NCBI GenBank assembly: GCA_003136315.1
Contig: PLDW01000337.1
Coordinates: 1-33,006, forward strand
DNA length: 33,006 bases
Source: Gemmataceae bacterium
GTDB lineage: Bacteria > Planctomycetota > Planctomycetia > Gemmatales > Gemmataceae
Direction of reading: 5' to 3'
Shown here: positions 9,297 through 16,363 of the stretch, in pieces
Numbering within the stretch: position 1 is the stretch's first letter
Layout of the letters: every line of letters starts with the position of its first letter
Notes under the pieces: model-generated
Told to the model about the DNA's origin: nothing
Databases searched by the model: none
Seen by the model: the letters and a program-made list of their open reading frames with translations, nothing else
Program-made: the position numbers and the translations under genes

Positions 9297-10207
9297 CGCC
9301 GCCCTCCGGTGGCGTATGCTCCCACCAAAGCATTATTTGGGTCGAGCCGGTCACCTCGGCGATAAAGCTGCCGGAGGCCCGCCGTCTCTGCGTACGATAA
9401 CGAGCCTTCGGTCAACTTCTCCACATTCTCCAGCCGCTCGACCAAGGATGATTCGTCAAGCTTAAACAACCGCCCCGGGCTACCGGGTTGGCGGGCAATG
9501 TCCTGAATCGCCAACGTCCCTGTGTCTGGGGAGAAGCTATCCCAGAAAGAAAGCACGCCGAAAAGTAAAATTCCGTCAGGCAGTGTCTGTTGAGTGCCAC
9601 GGCGGAAACGGTATATCTGGCTTCCTTCAGGGTGCGAGATAAGCCCCAACTCGACGAGGGGGCAATCGAGTGAATCCTCTACGAATTCACCCCGGCTCTG
9701 CCGAGACGGGACGTAAGTCCTCAGGAATACTTCCACGTCTCGCTTCAGTGAGCTTTCCGCTATCTGCTTCCCAGTGAGCGTCTGGGTCCATTTGTACAGG
9801 GCAGAAGTCAGCGATTCGCGGGTGAACTCCGGCTCATGGAAGTGGCTGAAAGCCCAGAACCATGTTGAAGCCCGCGAACGGTTGGACGCGATTTGCCAGT
9901 GTAGTAGCCAGAGCGTAGCTGGATCTTCGAGGTAGGGGTCAAGCCCTTCATTATCTAGCAAAAGCTCGCCAAGTGATGATATATTGAGACCGCCTCCTTT
10001 ATTTTCCTCCAGGACACCGGCTGCCAGGCACCAATGACGGATGGCGCGGACCATATTCTTGCCCACACCCAAAGTAGTACTTGCGTCGTCGCGCAGAAAT
10101 ACACTGCCGTTCTCTCGGACGGCATCAAACCCCTTTTTCAGCCAAGGGTAACGAAACGGGAAAGTCTCGTGACCCGAAAATGAGTGTTGGATCGAGGCTG
10201 TTCCCAT
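9293..10207 (-). CDS. DUF4007 family protein
   Basis: 304 aa and a clear DUF4007 protein. The N-terminal motif FSGHETFPFRYPWLKKGFD (10-28) is followed by LGVGKNMVRAIRHWCLAAGV (46-65), ISSLGELLL (76-84), and GLDPYLEDPATLWLLHWQI (88-106). These are the hallmark blocks of the family. The family has no settled biochemical function; its known context is beside PAPS-reductase-like genes in phosphorothioation-type or defence loci. It is the first gene of the leftward operon and overlaps the ATPase start by 4 nt. It starts about 200 nt from the divergent methyltransferase-like gene, so both may be controlled from the shared intergenic region. The segments suggest winged-helix DNA recognition, which is inference. 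Confidence 0.88.
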   Translation of the reverse strand: MGTASIQHSFSGHETFPFRYPWLKKGFDAVRENGSVFLRDDASTTLGVGKNMVRAIRHWCLAAGVLEENKGGGLNISSLGELLLDNEGLDPYLEDPATLWLLHWQIASNRSRASTWFWAFSHFHEPEFTRESLTSALYKWTQTLTGKQIAESSLKRDVEVFLRTYVPSRQSRGEFVEDSLDCPLVELGLISHPEGSQIYRFRRGTQQTLPDGILLFGVLSFWDSFSPDTGTLAIQDIARQPGSPGRLFKLDESSLVERLENVEKLTEGSLSYAETAGLRQLYRRGDRLDPNNALVGAYATGGRR

Positions 10208-10404
10208 CCTGGCTCCATCCGCGAGGAACTACAGCGGCAGCCGTAGCTGTGTCAGCCGTGTAAATTGTATCCGACAGGATTTGACAGTCACACCGGGAAA
10301 GGATATCGCTACGGGTTTTCGGGAGTCTTTATAGCGGTGGGCGCGATGCTGCCGTATCCCCGGGCGGGGAACCCTCATCGGATTAAGCAGAAAGCGGGGC
10401 GGGT
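10208..10404. promoter_or_regulatory. Divergent promoter region of the defence cluster
   Basis: This 197-bp gap separates the leftward DUF4007 operon from the rightward methyltransferase-like gene. On the plus strand a perfect -35 TTGACA lies at 10281-10286, with a weak -10 TATCGC at 10304-10309 after a 17-bp spacer. On the minus strand TACAAT at 10269-10264 is a good -10 match but has no convincing -35. No gene fits in the gap. Confidence 0.45.
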
Positions 10405-11889
10405 ATGGAACAGGCGACCATCCAACGCCACAAAACGGCGATCCGGCGAGGAGACTTCTCACGTCCCGTGAAGTGCCTCTTACGTGACGGGCTGCTCGCC
10501 GCGGGGGTGAGTTTCTTCGATTACGGCTGTGGTAGGGGCGAGGATCTGGAGTTACTGACAGCCGACGGGGTGATGTGCAGCGGTTGGGACCCAGCCTTCC
10601 GGCCTGAAGCACCCAAATCCGAAGCCGATGTCGTAAACCTCGGATACGTGATAAACGTGATCGAGAATCCAGAAGAGCGGTCGGCTACCCTGAAGGCAGC
10701 ATGGGGGCTGTGCAGGCAGTTGTTGTCCGTGTCAGCACAGGTACTCGTCGCGGGTCGAGGAAAGAACCCGGTCGAGTTCGGGGACGGTGTGCTCACGGGG
10801 AGGAACACCTTCCAGAAATTCTTTGAGCAGAGCGAGTTGAAGGCTTATCTCGAATACCACCTCGGATCGGAAGCTGTTCCGGCGGGCATTGGCACATTTT
10901 ACATTTTCCGGGAAGAAAGCCGTCAGCAGCAATTTCTTGCGAACCGATTCCGTCGTCGCGAGATCGTGCCACGTCGCCGGGTCGCGGAACTAAGGCTTGA
11001 GGAATCGAGACTAGCCCTTGAACCCCTAATGGAGGTCATCGCTGATCTTGGTCGCCTACCGGACCCAGCCGAATTCCCCGGGACCACTGCGGTGATTGAG
11101 CGGTTTGGCTCGATGAAGCGGGCCTTCGGGGTCATCCAGCGGATCACGGATACCGAAACCTGGGAGGCCATCGCTCGACGTCGCCGCGAGGACATTCTGG
11201 TTTACCTCGCCCTCGCCCGGTTCCGCAAACGCCCGGCGATCTCCCTGCTACCGCAGACGCTTCAGAGGGACATGAAGGCGTTCTTCGGGGCGTACACTAA
11301 AGCATGTTCCGAAGCTGATGCCCTGCTCTTCAAGGCTGGGGATGCGACTGCTTTAGACGAGGCGTGCAAGCGATCGGTTGTGGGTAAGCTCCTTCCCGAT
11401 GACCTTTATGTACATCGTGACGCGGTGGAGTCACTGGAGCCATTGTTGAGGATCTACGAGGGCTGCGGGCAGGCATACCTCGGTGAGGTCGAGGGGGCGA
11501 ACCTAATAAAGATCCATCGCCGGACGGGAAAGCTATCGTACCTGGTGTACCCGGGTTTCGATACCGATCCGCATCCGGCACTGTCGCGGTGCGTGAAACT
11601 GAACCTGCGGACCCGGCAGATCGAGTGCTTCGAGTACGGGAAGAGTGAGAATCCACCCATCCTGCACCGAAAGGAAACATTCCTCACCGCAGACCACCCG
11701 CTGCATGGAAAGTTTGCCCGGCTCACGGCTCTCGAAGAGAAGGCTGGCTTGCTCACCGAGACGAGCAGGATCGGGACGCGGGAAGGATGGGAGCGACGGC
11801 TCGCCGAGAAGGGACTCGCCCTCAAAGGGCACCGTCTGGTGACGAGGAAAGGAACTGGATCAGCGCCGGTCGAAGCTGGCGAGAATTGA
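10405..11889 (+). CDS. DNA phosphorothioation-associated putative methyltransferase
   Basis: 494 aa. It begins MEQATIQRHKTAIRR and has a class I SAM-binding motif FFDYGCGRGEDLELL at residues 37-51. The acidic block EADVVNLGYVINVIEN and the helix FQKFFEQSELKAYLE follow. The C-terminal part contains IHRRTGKLSYLVYPGFD and HPLHGKFARLTALEEKAGLL. This layout matches, from memory, the NCBI family DNA phosphorothioation-associated putative methyltransferase (TIGR04096), found beside dnd-like genes. It is divergent from the DUF4007-ATPase-PAPS operon, which links that operon to DNA backbone modification. The substrate is unknown, and whether it methylates DNA, protein or a small molecule cannot be read from sequence. 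The ribosome-binding site is weak (GGGCGGG). Confidence 0.75.
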   Translation: MEQATIQRHKTAIRRGDFSRPVKCLLRDGLLAAGVSFFDYGCGRGEDLELLTADGVMCSGWDPAFRPEAPKSEADVVNLGYVINVIENPEERSATLKAAWGLCRQLLSVSAQVLVAGRGKNPVEFGDGVLTGRNTFQKFFEQSELKAYLEYHLGSEAVPAGIGTFYIFREESRQQQFLANRFRRREIVPRRRVAELRLEESRLALEPLMEVIADLGRLPDPAEFPGTTAVIERFGSMKRAFGVIQRITDTETWEAIARRRREDILVYLALARFRKRPAISLLPQTLQRDMKAFFGAYTKACSEADALLFKAGDATALDEACKRSVVGKLLPDDLYVHRDAVESLEPLLRIYEGCGQAYLGEVEGANLIKIHRRTGKLSYLVYPGFDTDPHPALSRCVKLNLRTRQIECFEYGKSENPPILHRKETFLTADHPLHGKFARLTALEEKAGLLTETSRIGTREGWERRLAEKGLALKGHRLVTRKGTGSAPVEAGEN

Positions 11890-11976
11890 AGGATCTTTAG
11901 GGACCTACATTCCTCAGCCTTGGCCAGCAGCTTCTTCCCCTTCCGCCGATCCTGTCAAACCCGCGCAAAGAAGTCG

Positions 11977-12005
11977 TGGACAGCCTCTCTCGACCATGAT
12001 ATAGT
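11977..12005 (+). promoter_or_regulatory. Sigma70-type promoter of the AbrB-PIN module
   Basis: A -35 TGGACA at 11977-11982, a 17-bp spacer and a -10 TATAGT at 12000-12005 lie just upstream of an AAGAGG ribosome-binding site at 12021-12026 and the ATG at 12031. The promoter supports that short start over an upstream in-frame extension. The rest of 11890-12030 holds nothing I recognise. Confidence 0.6.
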
Positions 12006-12030
12006 TAACCGTCAGAATTTAAGAGGATTG

Positions 12031-12291
12031 ATGAACGAGGTATATCACGCCAAGTTGAACGTCGAAGGTCGGTTGTCCATCCCGGCGCCTTGCCGGAAGC
12101 AACTCGGGATCACCCCGGGCCAGGAGGTACTGCTTCAGATCACGGAATTGGGGCTACTCGTTTACACGCAGGATTTCGCGGTCAAGCGGCTCCAAGACTG
12201 GGTGACTGCCCATGTTCCGCCGGGGGTATCTCTGGTCGATGAACTGATCGCCGAGAGACGTGCCGAAGCTGCTAAAGAGGCGAATGAGTAA
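12031..12291 (+). CDS. AbrB-type antitoxin (VapB-like)
   Basis: 86 aa. The N-terminal 50 residues form a swapped-hairpin AbrB/SpoVT domain (HAKLNVEGRLSIPAPCRKQL, then GITPGQEVLLQI). An acidic/helical tail ends in LIAERRAEAAKEANE and presumably wraps the toxin. An AAGAGG site 4 nt before the ATG and a promoter at 11977-12005 support this start. Its last codons overlap the PIN-domain gene by 8 nt, the usual arrangement of vapBC-type operons. The antitoxin should bind its own promoter and neutralise the toxin. It sits between the defence genes and the plasmid origin. Confidence 0.85.
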   Translation: MNEVYHAKLNVEGRLSIPAPCRKQLGITPGQEVLLQITELGLLVYTQDFAVKRLQDWVTAHVPPGVSLVDELIAERRAEAAKEANE

Positions 12292-12679
12292 GGTCGTTCT
12301 CGACGCTTCTGCGGTCCTTGCCGTCCTCCGCCAGGAGCCCGGCGCGGATCGAGTGCTTGCCCGAATCAGCGGCGCAATCATCTCAGCCGTCAACTATGCC
12401 GAGGTCGTTGCCCGGCTAGCTTCAAAAGGAAGCGACCTGTCGCAGGTCTTGATCGACCTGAGCAACCTCCTCCGCGATATTCGCCCCTTCGACCAGGAAC
12501 AGGCCCAGGACACAGGGATGCTGGAGGCGACTACCCGCCCCTTCGGATTGTCTCTTGGCGACCGAACTTGCCTCGTCCTGGCCAAGAGCCTGGGCCTTCC
12601 TGTCCTGACCGCTGATCAAGTCTGGGCAAAACTCGACATAGGCGTGTCGGTTGAATTGATCCGCGGAAACCCATCCTAA
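12284..12679 (+). CDS. PIN-domain ribonuclease toxin (VapC-like)
   Basis: 131 aa with the PIN catalytic acids in register: D7 in VVLDASAVLAVL, E40 in SAVNYAEVV, D93 in SLGDRTCLVLA and D111 in LTADQVWAKL. PIN toxins cleave RNA, often tRNA, in a metal-dependent manner. The ATG at 12284 lies inside the end of the AbrB-type antitoxin gene (8-nt overlap), which decides the start over a GC-rich in-frame extension. The gene pair most likely stabilises the plasmid. Confidence 0.88.
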   Translation: MSKVVLDASAVLAVLRQEPGADRVLARISGAIISAVNYAEVVARLASKGSDLSQVLIDLSNLLRDIRPFDQEQAQDTGMLEATTRPFGLSLGDRTCLVLAKSLGLPVLTADQVWAKLDIGVSVELIRGNPS

Positions 12680-12887
12680 TTCGTCAACAGAGTGCTCCGG
12701 ACAGCCACCCGGCGGTTCCGCCGATGCCCTTCATGCATCTATCCGGAGTCATTCTCATGCGTTTACAGGCGATTCGGGAGGGTATTGGCTGGGTAGGTAG
12801 CTCCCCCTCCCTTACTTCCTCTTCTGCTAAGCCTCTTTGCCGCTCTGGCGGCATACTGGGCGATGGGGTAGTCGGTGATCCCCAGAA

Positions 12888-12934
12888 ATCACCCTACAAC
12901 TATAGGAAGAGATTTATAGGTATATATAGGTTTG
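12888..12934. other. AT-rich stretch beside the iterons (candidate unwinding element)
   Basis: Between the PIN gene and the first iteron, a local AT-rich run contains AACTATAGG, ATTTATAGG and ATATATAGG, that is, three TATAGG repeats at short spacing. In a GC-rich replicon this is where a DNA-unwinding element would be expected. The preceding 12680-12887 shows no gene. Confidence 0.5.
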
Positions 12935-13016
12935 GGCGACCGAATGACCGTAAACGGACCGCGGAAATCCGTGGCGCGCCGCGACCGAATGACCGCGGTG
13001 GCTGCGACCAAATGGC

Positions 13017-13025
13017 CGTGGATAA
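13017..13025 (-). promoter_or_regulatory. DnaA box (one mismatch)
   Basis: On the minus strand this reads TTATCCACG, one base from the consensus TTATCCACA. It is inside the iteron array, facing the perfect box at 13043-13051. Confidence 0.55.
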
Positions 13026-13042
13026 CTTTCTGAAGACCGGAC

Positions 13043-13051
13043 TTATCCACA
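13043..13051 (+). promoter_or_regulatory. DnaA box (perfect consensus)
   Basis: TTATCCACA, the exact DnaA consensus, lies between the third and fourth iterons. Together with the opposed near-match at 13017-13025 it indicates that host DnaA helps RepA open the origin. Confidence 0.75.
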
Positions 13052-13163
13052 GGCGCGACCGAATGACCGTGACGGGGAAGGTTCCTGGGCAGGAGCGACC
13101 GAATGACCGCGATTCGGACGGTCTCGTCCACCGTCTCTGCGCGACCGAATGACCGTGACCGGG

Positions 13164-14087
13164 TCAAGTTCCGGTTCCCAGGGCGAGGTAGGTCTTGGTC
13201 GAGGCAACTGGCGGCGGGCTCTGGTGCAAGGTGACGCCCTTCTCGTCGGTCTCGATCCGGCAGTCCGGGTATACCGCCCGGATTTGCCAGAGGGTCAGCA
13301 AAAACTTCTTCCGAAAGTCCCTGATCCGCGCGTACCCCTGGCCGAACTGCTCATAGACGTTTGTCCAGGAGAGAAACTGCGGCCGGTCTGGGGCAATGCG
13401 GTGTAGCCGCTGGGAGAGCCACACGTAGACATCGAGCGCGATCGGCGAGTTGGCGATCGCCCCTACCGCCCGGTTGTCCAGCGGGATGGCATGCCGGGAT
13501 AGGCTCTCAAAGAATTCGTGGCTGAGTCGGACCGTCGATGGCCAGAGAACCCGTTGCGACACGTCGTCGGGATACCACAGGTCGAACGCCGCTGCGACCT
13601 GGGTGTTGACTTGGACCACCCGTCCCTGCTCGACCATCCCCATCCGGATCGTTGCCGACGCCAACCTCCCGATCTGATCCTTCAGTCCCCGTAGGTGGTG
13701 CCCGTTGGTCTCCAGGCCGAGGGACCTGGCGAAGGCAGTCATGGAATCTTCCACGTCGATGACTGGGGATTTGGTGCGAATCGCCTCGCTGGCGAGGTGG
13801 ATGAGAACCAGCCGGGGCTTTTCGCCATACGGAAGACCGAGTTTGACGTATTCCTTGCTTCTGGGGTCGAGAGCAGAACCGGCTTCGATCCGGAGCGAGG
13901 CGTTGCCCTGTTTGCGGTCCCATTCCCGCACATGGTCGCCGGGGTCGCGGTAGGGCAGACTGGTCTGGCATTGCACCGTGTGCAGGTAGTCAATTTTTTT
14001 GGCGCGTTCGTTGCGAATATTGGTCGCCGCTTCGATGCGACGTTTCTGGATCGTGGTCAAACTCGACTTCGGCTTCTCTTCAGTCAT
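13164..14087 (-). CDS. repA: RepA-type plasmid replication initiator
   Basis: 307 aa. The sequence matches the pattern of plasmid RepA proteins of the RepA_C type: a basic N-terminus, a conserved block LGLPYGEKPRLVLIHLASEA, then the winged-helix-like segments SMTAFARSLGLETNGHHLRG and IALDVYVWLSQRLHRIA. A C-terminal block, WTNVYEQFGQGYARIRDFRK, leads into TDEKGVTLHQSPPP. It lies directly beside the iteron array, whose repeats begin 9 bp beyond its stop. The initiator should bind the iterons and recruit the host replisome. A promoter (14119-14148) and a perfect inverted repeat (14150-14182) upstream suggest autoregulation. The ribosome-binding site AAGAGG touches the ATG, so the exact start is less certain. 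Confidence 0.85.
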   Translation of the reverse strand: MTEEKPKSSLTTIQKRRIEAATNIRNERAKKIDYLHTVQCQTSLPYRDPGDHVREWDRKQGNASLRIEAGSALDPRSKEYVKLGLPYGEKPRLVLIHLASEAIRTKSPVIDVEDSMTAFARSLGLETNGHHLRGLKDQIGRLASATIRMGMVEQGRVVQVNTQVAAAFDLWYPDDVSQRVLWPSTVRLSHEFFESLSRHAIPLDNRAVGAIANSPIALDVYVWLSQRLHRIAPDRPQFLSWTNVYEQFGQGYARIRDFRKKFLLTLWQIRAVYPDCRIETDEKGVTLHQSPPPVASTKTYLALGTGT

Positions 14088-14118
14088 CCTCTTCAGCCAG
14101 CGGTTACTTCCTCGGAGA

Positions 14119-14148
14119 ACAGTACCACTTCTTTCCAGGGAATGTCAA
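14119..14148 (-). promoter_or_regulatory. Promoter of repA
   Basis: On the minus strand a perfect -35 TTGACA (14148-14143) is followed after 18 bp by TACTGT (14124-14119). The same -35/-10 pair with the same spacing occurs before the antitoxin gene at 23818, which suggests a shared plasmid-housekeeping promoter type. Confidence 0.55.
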
Positions 14149-14149
14149 A

Positions 14150-14182
14150 CTGTCCTTCTGAGTAAGCGGCCCAGAAGGACAG
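14150..14182. repeat. Perfect 11-bp inverted repeat upstream of repA
   Basis: CTGTCCTTCTG (14150-14160) and CAGAAGGACAG (14172-14182) flank an 11-nt loop. It lies immediately upstream of the repA -35 and just after the stop of the methyltransferase gene. It may be an operator for RepA, a terminator for the upstream gene, or both. There is no long T-run, so a strong intrinsic terminator is doubtful. Confidence 0.7.
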
Positions 14183-14195
14183 TCTCTGAGGGCCG

Positions 14196-14972
14196 TCAAG
14201 AACTTGGCTTCTCGAACACAGCGAGGATATCGTGAAGCCCAGGTATGAATGACGATCGATACGCCTTCCGGCTGCTGCTGGCGCCGTGGCTGAACCTCAC
14301 GATGTCCGTACCGCATTGCCGGAGGCCGAGGTCGAAAGCCAAGCGCTTGGTGTGATAAGTCAACGGGACGAACCCCTCCTCGCGGTCTGTGTAGTCGCCC
14401 ATCAGCACGGCCAGCTTGCCGCCGGGCTGGAGGATATGGACGCAGTTGGCCAGAGCCAAGCGGTATCGTGTCAGGAAGGCTTCCAGGGTTGGCTCCCGAG
14501 ATAGGTCACGCGGATCATTGGCATATCGTTTTTGTCTCCAATATGGCGGATGAATCCATACGAAATCGAACGACTCTGAGTCGAGAAGCTTGGCCGTCCC
14601 GTGGAAGTGCCGTGGGTCGCACAGGTCGAACCCATCATGGATATCGCCGGACCAGCAGTCGATCCCGAGATCCTGGCAAACATCCCGACAGGTGCCGCTT
14701 CCGGTCATTGGGTCGAACACTTTCCGGGCAGAGAAATACCGTAGCAAGTCGCGGATGAGGTTGCCCGAGCAGTTCCCAGGATACCTGCGGTCGCCATATG
14801 GCCCCGGCTCGGGGTTATGGTAAAGGCTGGTCAGTTCCGGGACGGGGCTTCCGGTGATCGGGGCCAGCGGGAGCTTGGCATAGACGGCACGCCTCGGTCG
14901 GGGAGCGGCGACAGAAGACCGCCCGGCTTGGCGGGCGGCGTAGAAGGGATTGATTGGGGAAAGCATGTTCAT
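14196..14972 (-). CDS. Orphan DNA methyltransferase (N4/N6 amino type)
   Basis: 258 aa. DPMTGSGT at residues 87-94 is the SAM-binding motif of amino-methyltransferases. HPPYW at 141-145 stands where the catalytic DPPY/NPPY is normally found, so the first residue is changed to His. GGKLAVLMGDYTD and SSFIPGLHDILAVFEK follow, as in related plasmid and phage enzymes. No restriction enzyme gene is adjacent, so this is an orphan enzyme, perhaps protecting the plasmid from host restriction or controlling replication. The start at 14972 has GGAGG from the preceding gene's stop region; the two genes are 6 nt apart and probably co-transcribed. Activity with HPPY is uncertain. Confidence 0.75.
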   Translation of the reverse strand: MNMLSPINPFYAARQAGRSSVAAPRPRRAVYAKLPLAPITGSPVPELTSLYHNPEPGPYGDRRYPGNCSGNLIRDLLRYFSARKVFDPMTGSGTCRDVCQDLGIDCWSGDIHDGFDLCDPRHFHGTAKLLDSESFDFVWIHPPYWRQKRYANDPRDLSREPTLEAFLTRYRLALANCVHILQPGGKLAVLMGDYTDREEGFVPLTYHTKRLAFDLGLRQCGTDIVRFSHGASSSRKAYRSSFIPGLHDILAVFEKPSS

Positions 14973-14978
14973 GGCCTC

Positions 14979-15314
14979 CTACTCCGGCCCGTTGCCGTAG
15001 AGATCGATGGCGTCACGGAGGAGGTCCTCGTACATGTCGCCTCGCCAAGAATTGGACGCGAACCGAATGTCGTCATCGGTGAGCTGGTCGATGTCAAGAA
15101 CGGCGCAGTGCCGATCAGTCTCGAAGACGATCCCGACCTTAAGCCCGTAGGGGTCGCTGAAGATTGCGACGTGGAACGGCTCGCCGCAGGTGCCGTTGCG
15201 ATGAAACGCGAGGTCGATGATCTTAAGCGTCATGTTACGATCGCTGACGGTAATATCGAGATTGCGAATTGATCGGCTGTTTATCATGAGTTTAGGTGAT
15301 TTTTCTTCAGACAT
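14979..15314 (-). CDS. Small plasmid protein with structured leader (111 aa)
   Basis: 111 aa, soluble, start ATG 15314 with AAAGGAGAA upstream. Blocks such as LAFHRNGTCGEPFHVAIF, HCAVLDIDQL and SNSWRGDMYEDLLRDAIDLY look like a small protein family I associate with plasmids and integrative elements, but I cannot name a function. It is followed closely by the orphan methyltransferase. Its 5' region holds copy A of the three-copy structured element (15374-15486), so it may be under post-transcriptional control. A longer in-frame reading beyond 15314 is Arg/Pro-rich and runs through the structured element, so it is rejected. Confidence 0.75.
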   Translation of the reverse strand: MSEEKSPKLMINSRSIRNLDITVSDRNMTLKIIDLAFHRNGTCGEPFHVAIFSDPYGLKVGIVFETDRHCAVLDIDQLTDDDIRFASNSWRGDMYEDLLRDAIDLYGNGPE

Positions 15315-15373
15315 CGAGGTTCTCCTTTTCTGAATGAGACCGCGACTATCGCGGCCTTTCTGGGGGCAACAGG

Positions 15374-15486
15374 AGCCGCCCTTCAGCCGGGAGCGAGAAG
15401 CGCACCTGCCAAGCGAAAGGCCGAAGGCTTCCGCCACTCCTGGCGGAAAGCGGCCTTGGCAGCTTGCAGGGCACGGCGGGGCGGCT
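15374..15486 (-). ncRNA. Structured leader element, copy A
   Basis: The outer stem AGCCGCCC (15374-15381) pairs with GGGCGGCT (15479-15486). Inside, CAAGC (15410-15414) pairs with GCTTG (15463-15467), then AAGGCCG (15417-15423) with CGGCCTT (15451-15457), and an apical stem TTCCGCC/GGCGGAA. The core is shared with copies B (24861-24969) and C (26667-26767), which keep the stems with different bases. It ends 59 nt upstream of the ATG at 15314 on the same strand. A second small hairpin, GACCGCGA/TCGCGGCC, lies between it and the ribosome-binding site. The whole gap 15315-15657 has no other gene. Confidence 0.6.
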
Positions 15487-15657
15487 ATAGCCCCGGAAAA
15501 GAAAGGCCGCCGGCGCGGATTGAGAAAAGGAGGTAACAAGTCGGAACTGGAAACCCGATGAAAGGTCCGATTCGGTCCTGGCTTCGGGGTCGAGGAAAAG
15601 CGGGTCAGGAGCCGTTCATTGGTCAGGATGCGTCGGGATGAGTCAGCCACCGCTTGC

Positions 15658-16341
15658 TCAAATTGGGCTCGGCGCCTCCTGTTCTCCATCTATAGCTGCC
15701 GGGTGTGCTAATCGGGCGGCCTCACCCGACGGGCGGACGAGTCGTCCCGTCGCCACCATTGCATCAAGGACGATGGCCAGCCATCCCTTGTCTGGATCGC
15801 CCCACTCACCGCACATCGTCCCGTCGTCCCGCCAGATCCCATTGGCAAACAGTCGGGAGGCATAACCATTGACCTCCCTTGGCGGCACCCCACAAAACCG
15901 GCTGACTTCCTCGAGGTTAGTGCTGCCGGTCGCAGCGGGCGAGAGCATCACAAGCGCTGCCCGGAACGTATCATCTGTTTCACGCCAATCGGTTATCCCG
16001 AGCAACCATACCCGAAGGGCATACCCAGAAGAAAAAGGTCCGCCAGCCAGACTGTTCCGAAAACGCACGAACCATCGGGCCGCATTAAGATAGTGCTTGA
16101 CCGTATGCTTCGCGTAACTAGAGCGGAGCCAGTCGGCATATGCATCGAGTTGTCCAGCCGAGACGGTTTGGAGGGAGAGTTCGCACTCGGCGCACCACTT
16201 CTCGAACCGGTGTAGCCCTGTCTGATATGACTGGTTGGAGTTGATGACGACCTTTTCCCAGCCAGCCGGCAAATTCCCCGACGCCGATTCGCCCTCCAGC
16301 TGTATGCCGCCGATATTTGCAGGGTCTATCTTATCTGACAT
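15658..16341 (-). CDS. Recombinase-like DNA-binding protein without catalytic domain
   Basis: 227 aa. Residues about 35-105 look like the SAM-like core-binding domain of tyrosine recombinases (YQTGLHRFEKWCAECELSLQ, LDAYADWLRSSYAKHTVKHY, LNAARWFVRFRNSLAGG). The rest lacks the R-H-R-H-Y catalytic set and instead resembles a helical, winged-helix-like domain (NLEEVSRFCGVPPREVNGYA, then LFANGIWRDDGTMCGEW). It could be a DNA-binding accessory factor or regulator derived from an integrase. A consensus promoter lies only 22 bp upstream of the ATG and no Shine-Dalgarno is visible, so the mRNA has a very short leader. Confidence 0.65.
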   Translation of the reverse strand: MSDKIDPANIGGIQLEGESASGNLPAGWEKVVINSNQSYQTGLHRFEKWCAECELSLQTVSAGQLDAYADWLRSSYAKHTVKHYLNAARWFVRFRNSLAGGPFSSGYALRVWLLGITDWRETDDTFRAALVMLSPAATGSTNLEEVSRFCGVPPREVNGYASRLFANGIWRDDGTMCGEWGDPDKGWLAIVLDAMVATGRLVRPSGEAARLAHPAAIDGEQEAPSPI

Positions 16342-16363
16342 TAATTAATTTGATTTAGTCTAT

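Larger units (their letters stand above)
12936..13155 (+). repeat. Six-copy iteron array of the plasmid origin
   Basis: The 15-bp unit GCGACCGAATGACCG occurs exactly at 12936-12950, 12981-12995, 13055-13069, 13095-13109 and 13141-13155. A degenerate copy (GCGACCAAATGGCCG, two mismatches) lies at 13004-13018. All are in the same orientation, with start-to-start steps of 45, 23, 51, 40 and 46 bp. The array abuts the 3' end of the RepA-type gene and includes two DnaA boxes. Rep protein binding to these iterons should start replication and set copy number. Confidence 0.9.

Noticed and set aside
1..10207. Classical BREX type 4 or Dnd/Ssp locus
   Set aside because: The PAPS-reductase-like and ATPase genes fit, but no PglZ, BrxL, DndB/D/E or SspB is present and two DUF4007-type genes are extra. 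The left flank is unseen, so this is rejected only for the visible part.
11920..12030. N-terminal extension of the AbrB-type antitoxin
   Set aside because: The extension overlaps a good promoter, and an AAGAGG site precedes the inner ATG at 12031.
15374..15486. Integron attC site
   Set aside because: The stems lack the RYYYAAC/GTTRRRY ends, and the copies lie upstream of genes, not between cassettes in tandem.
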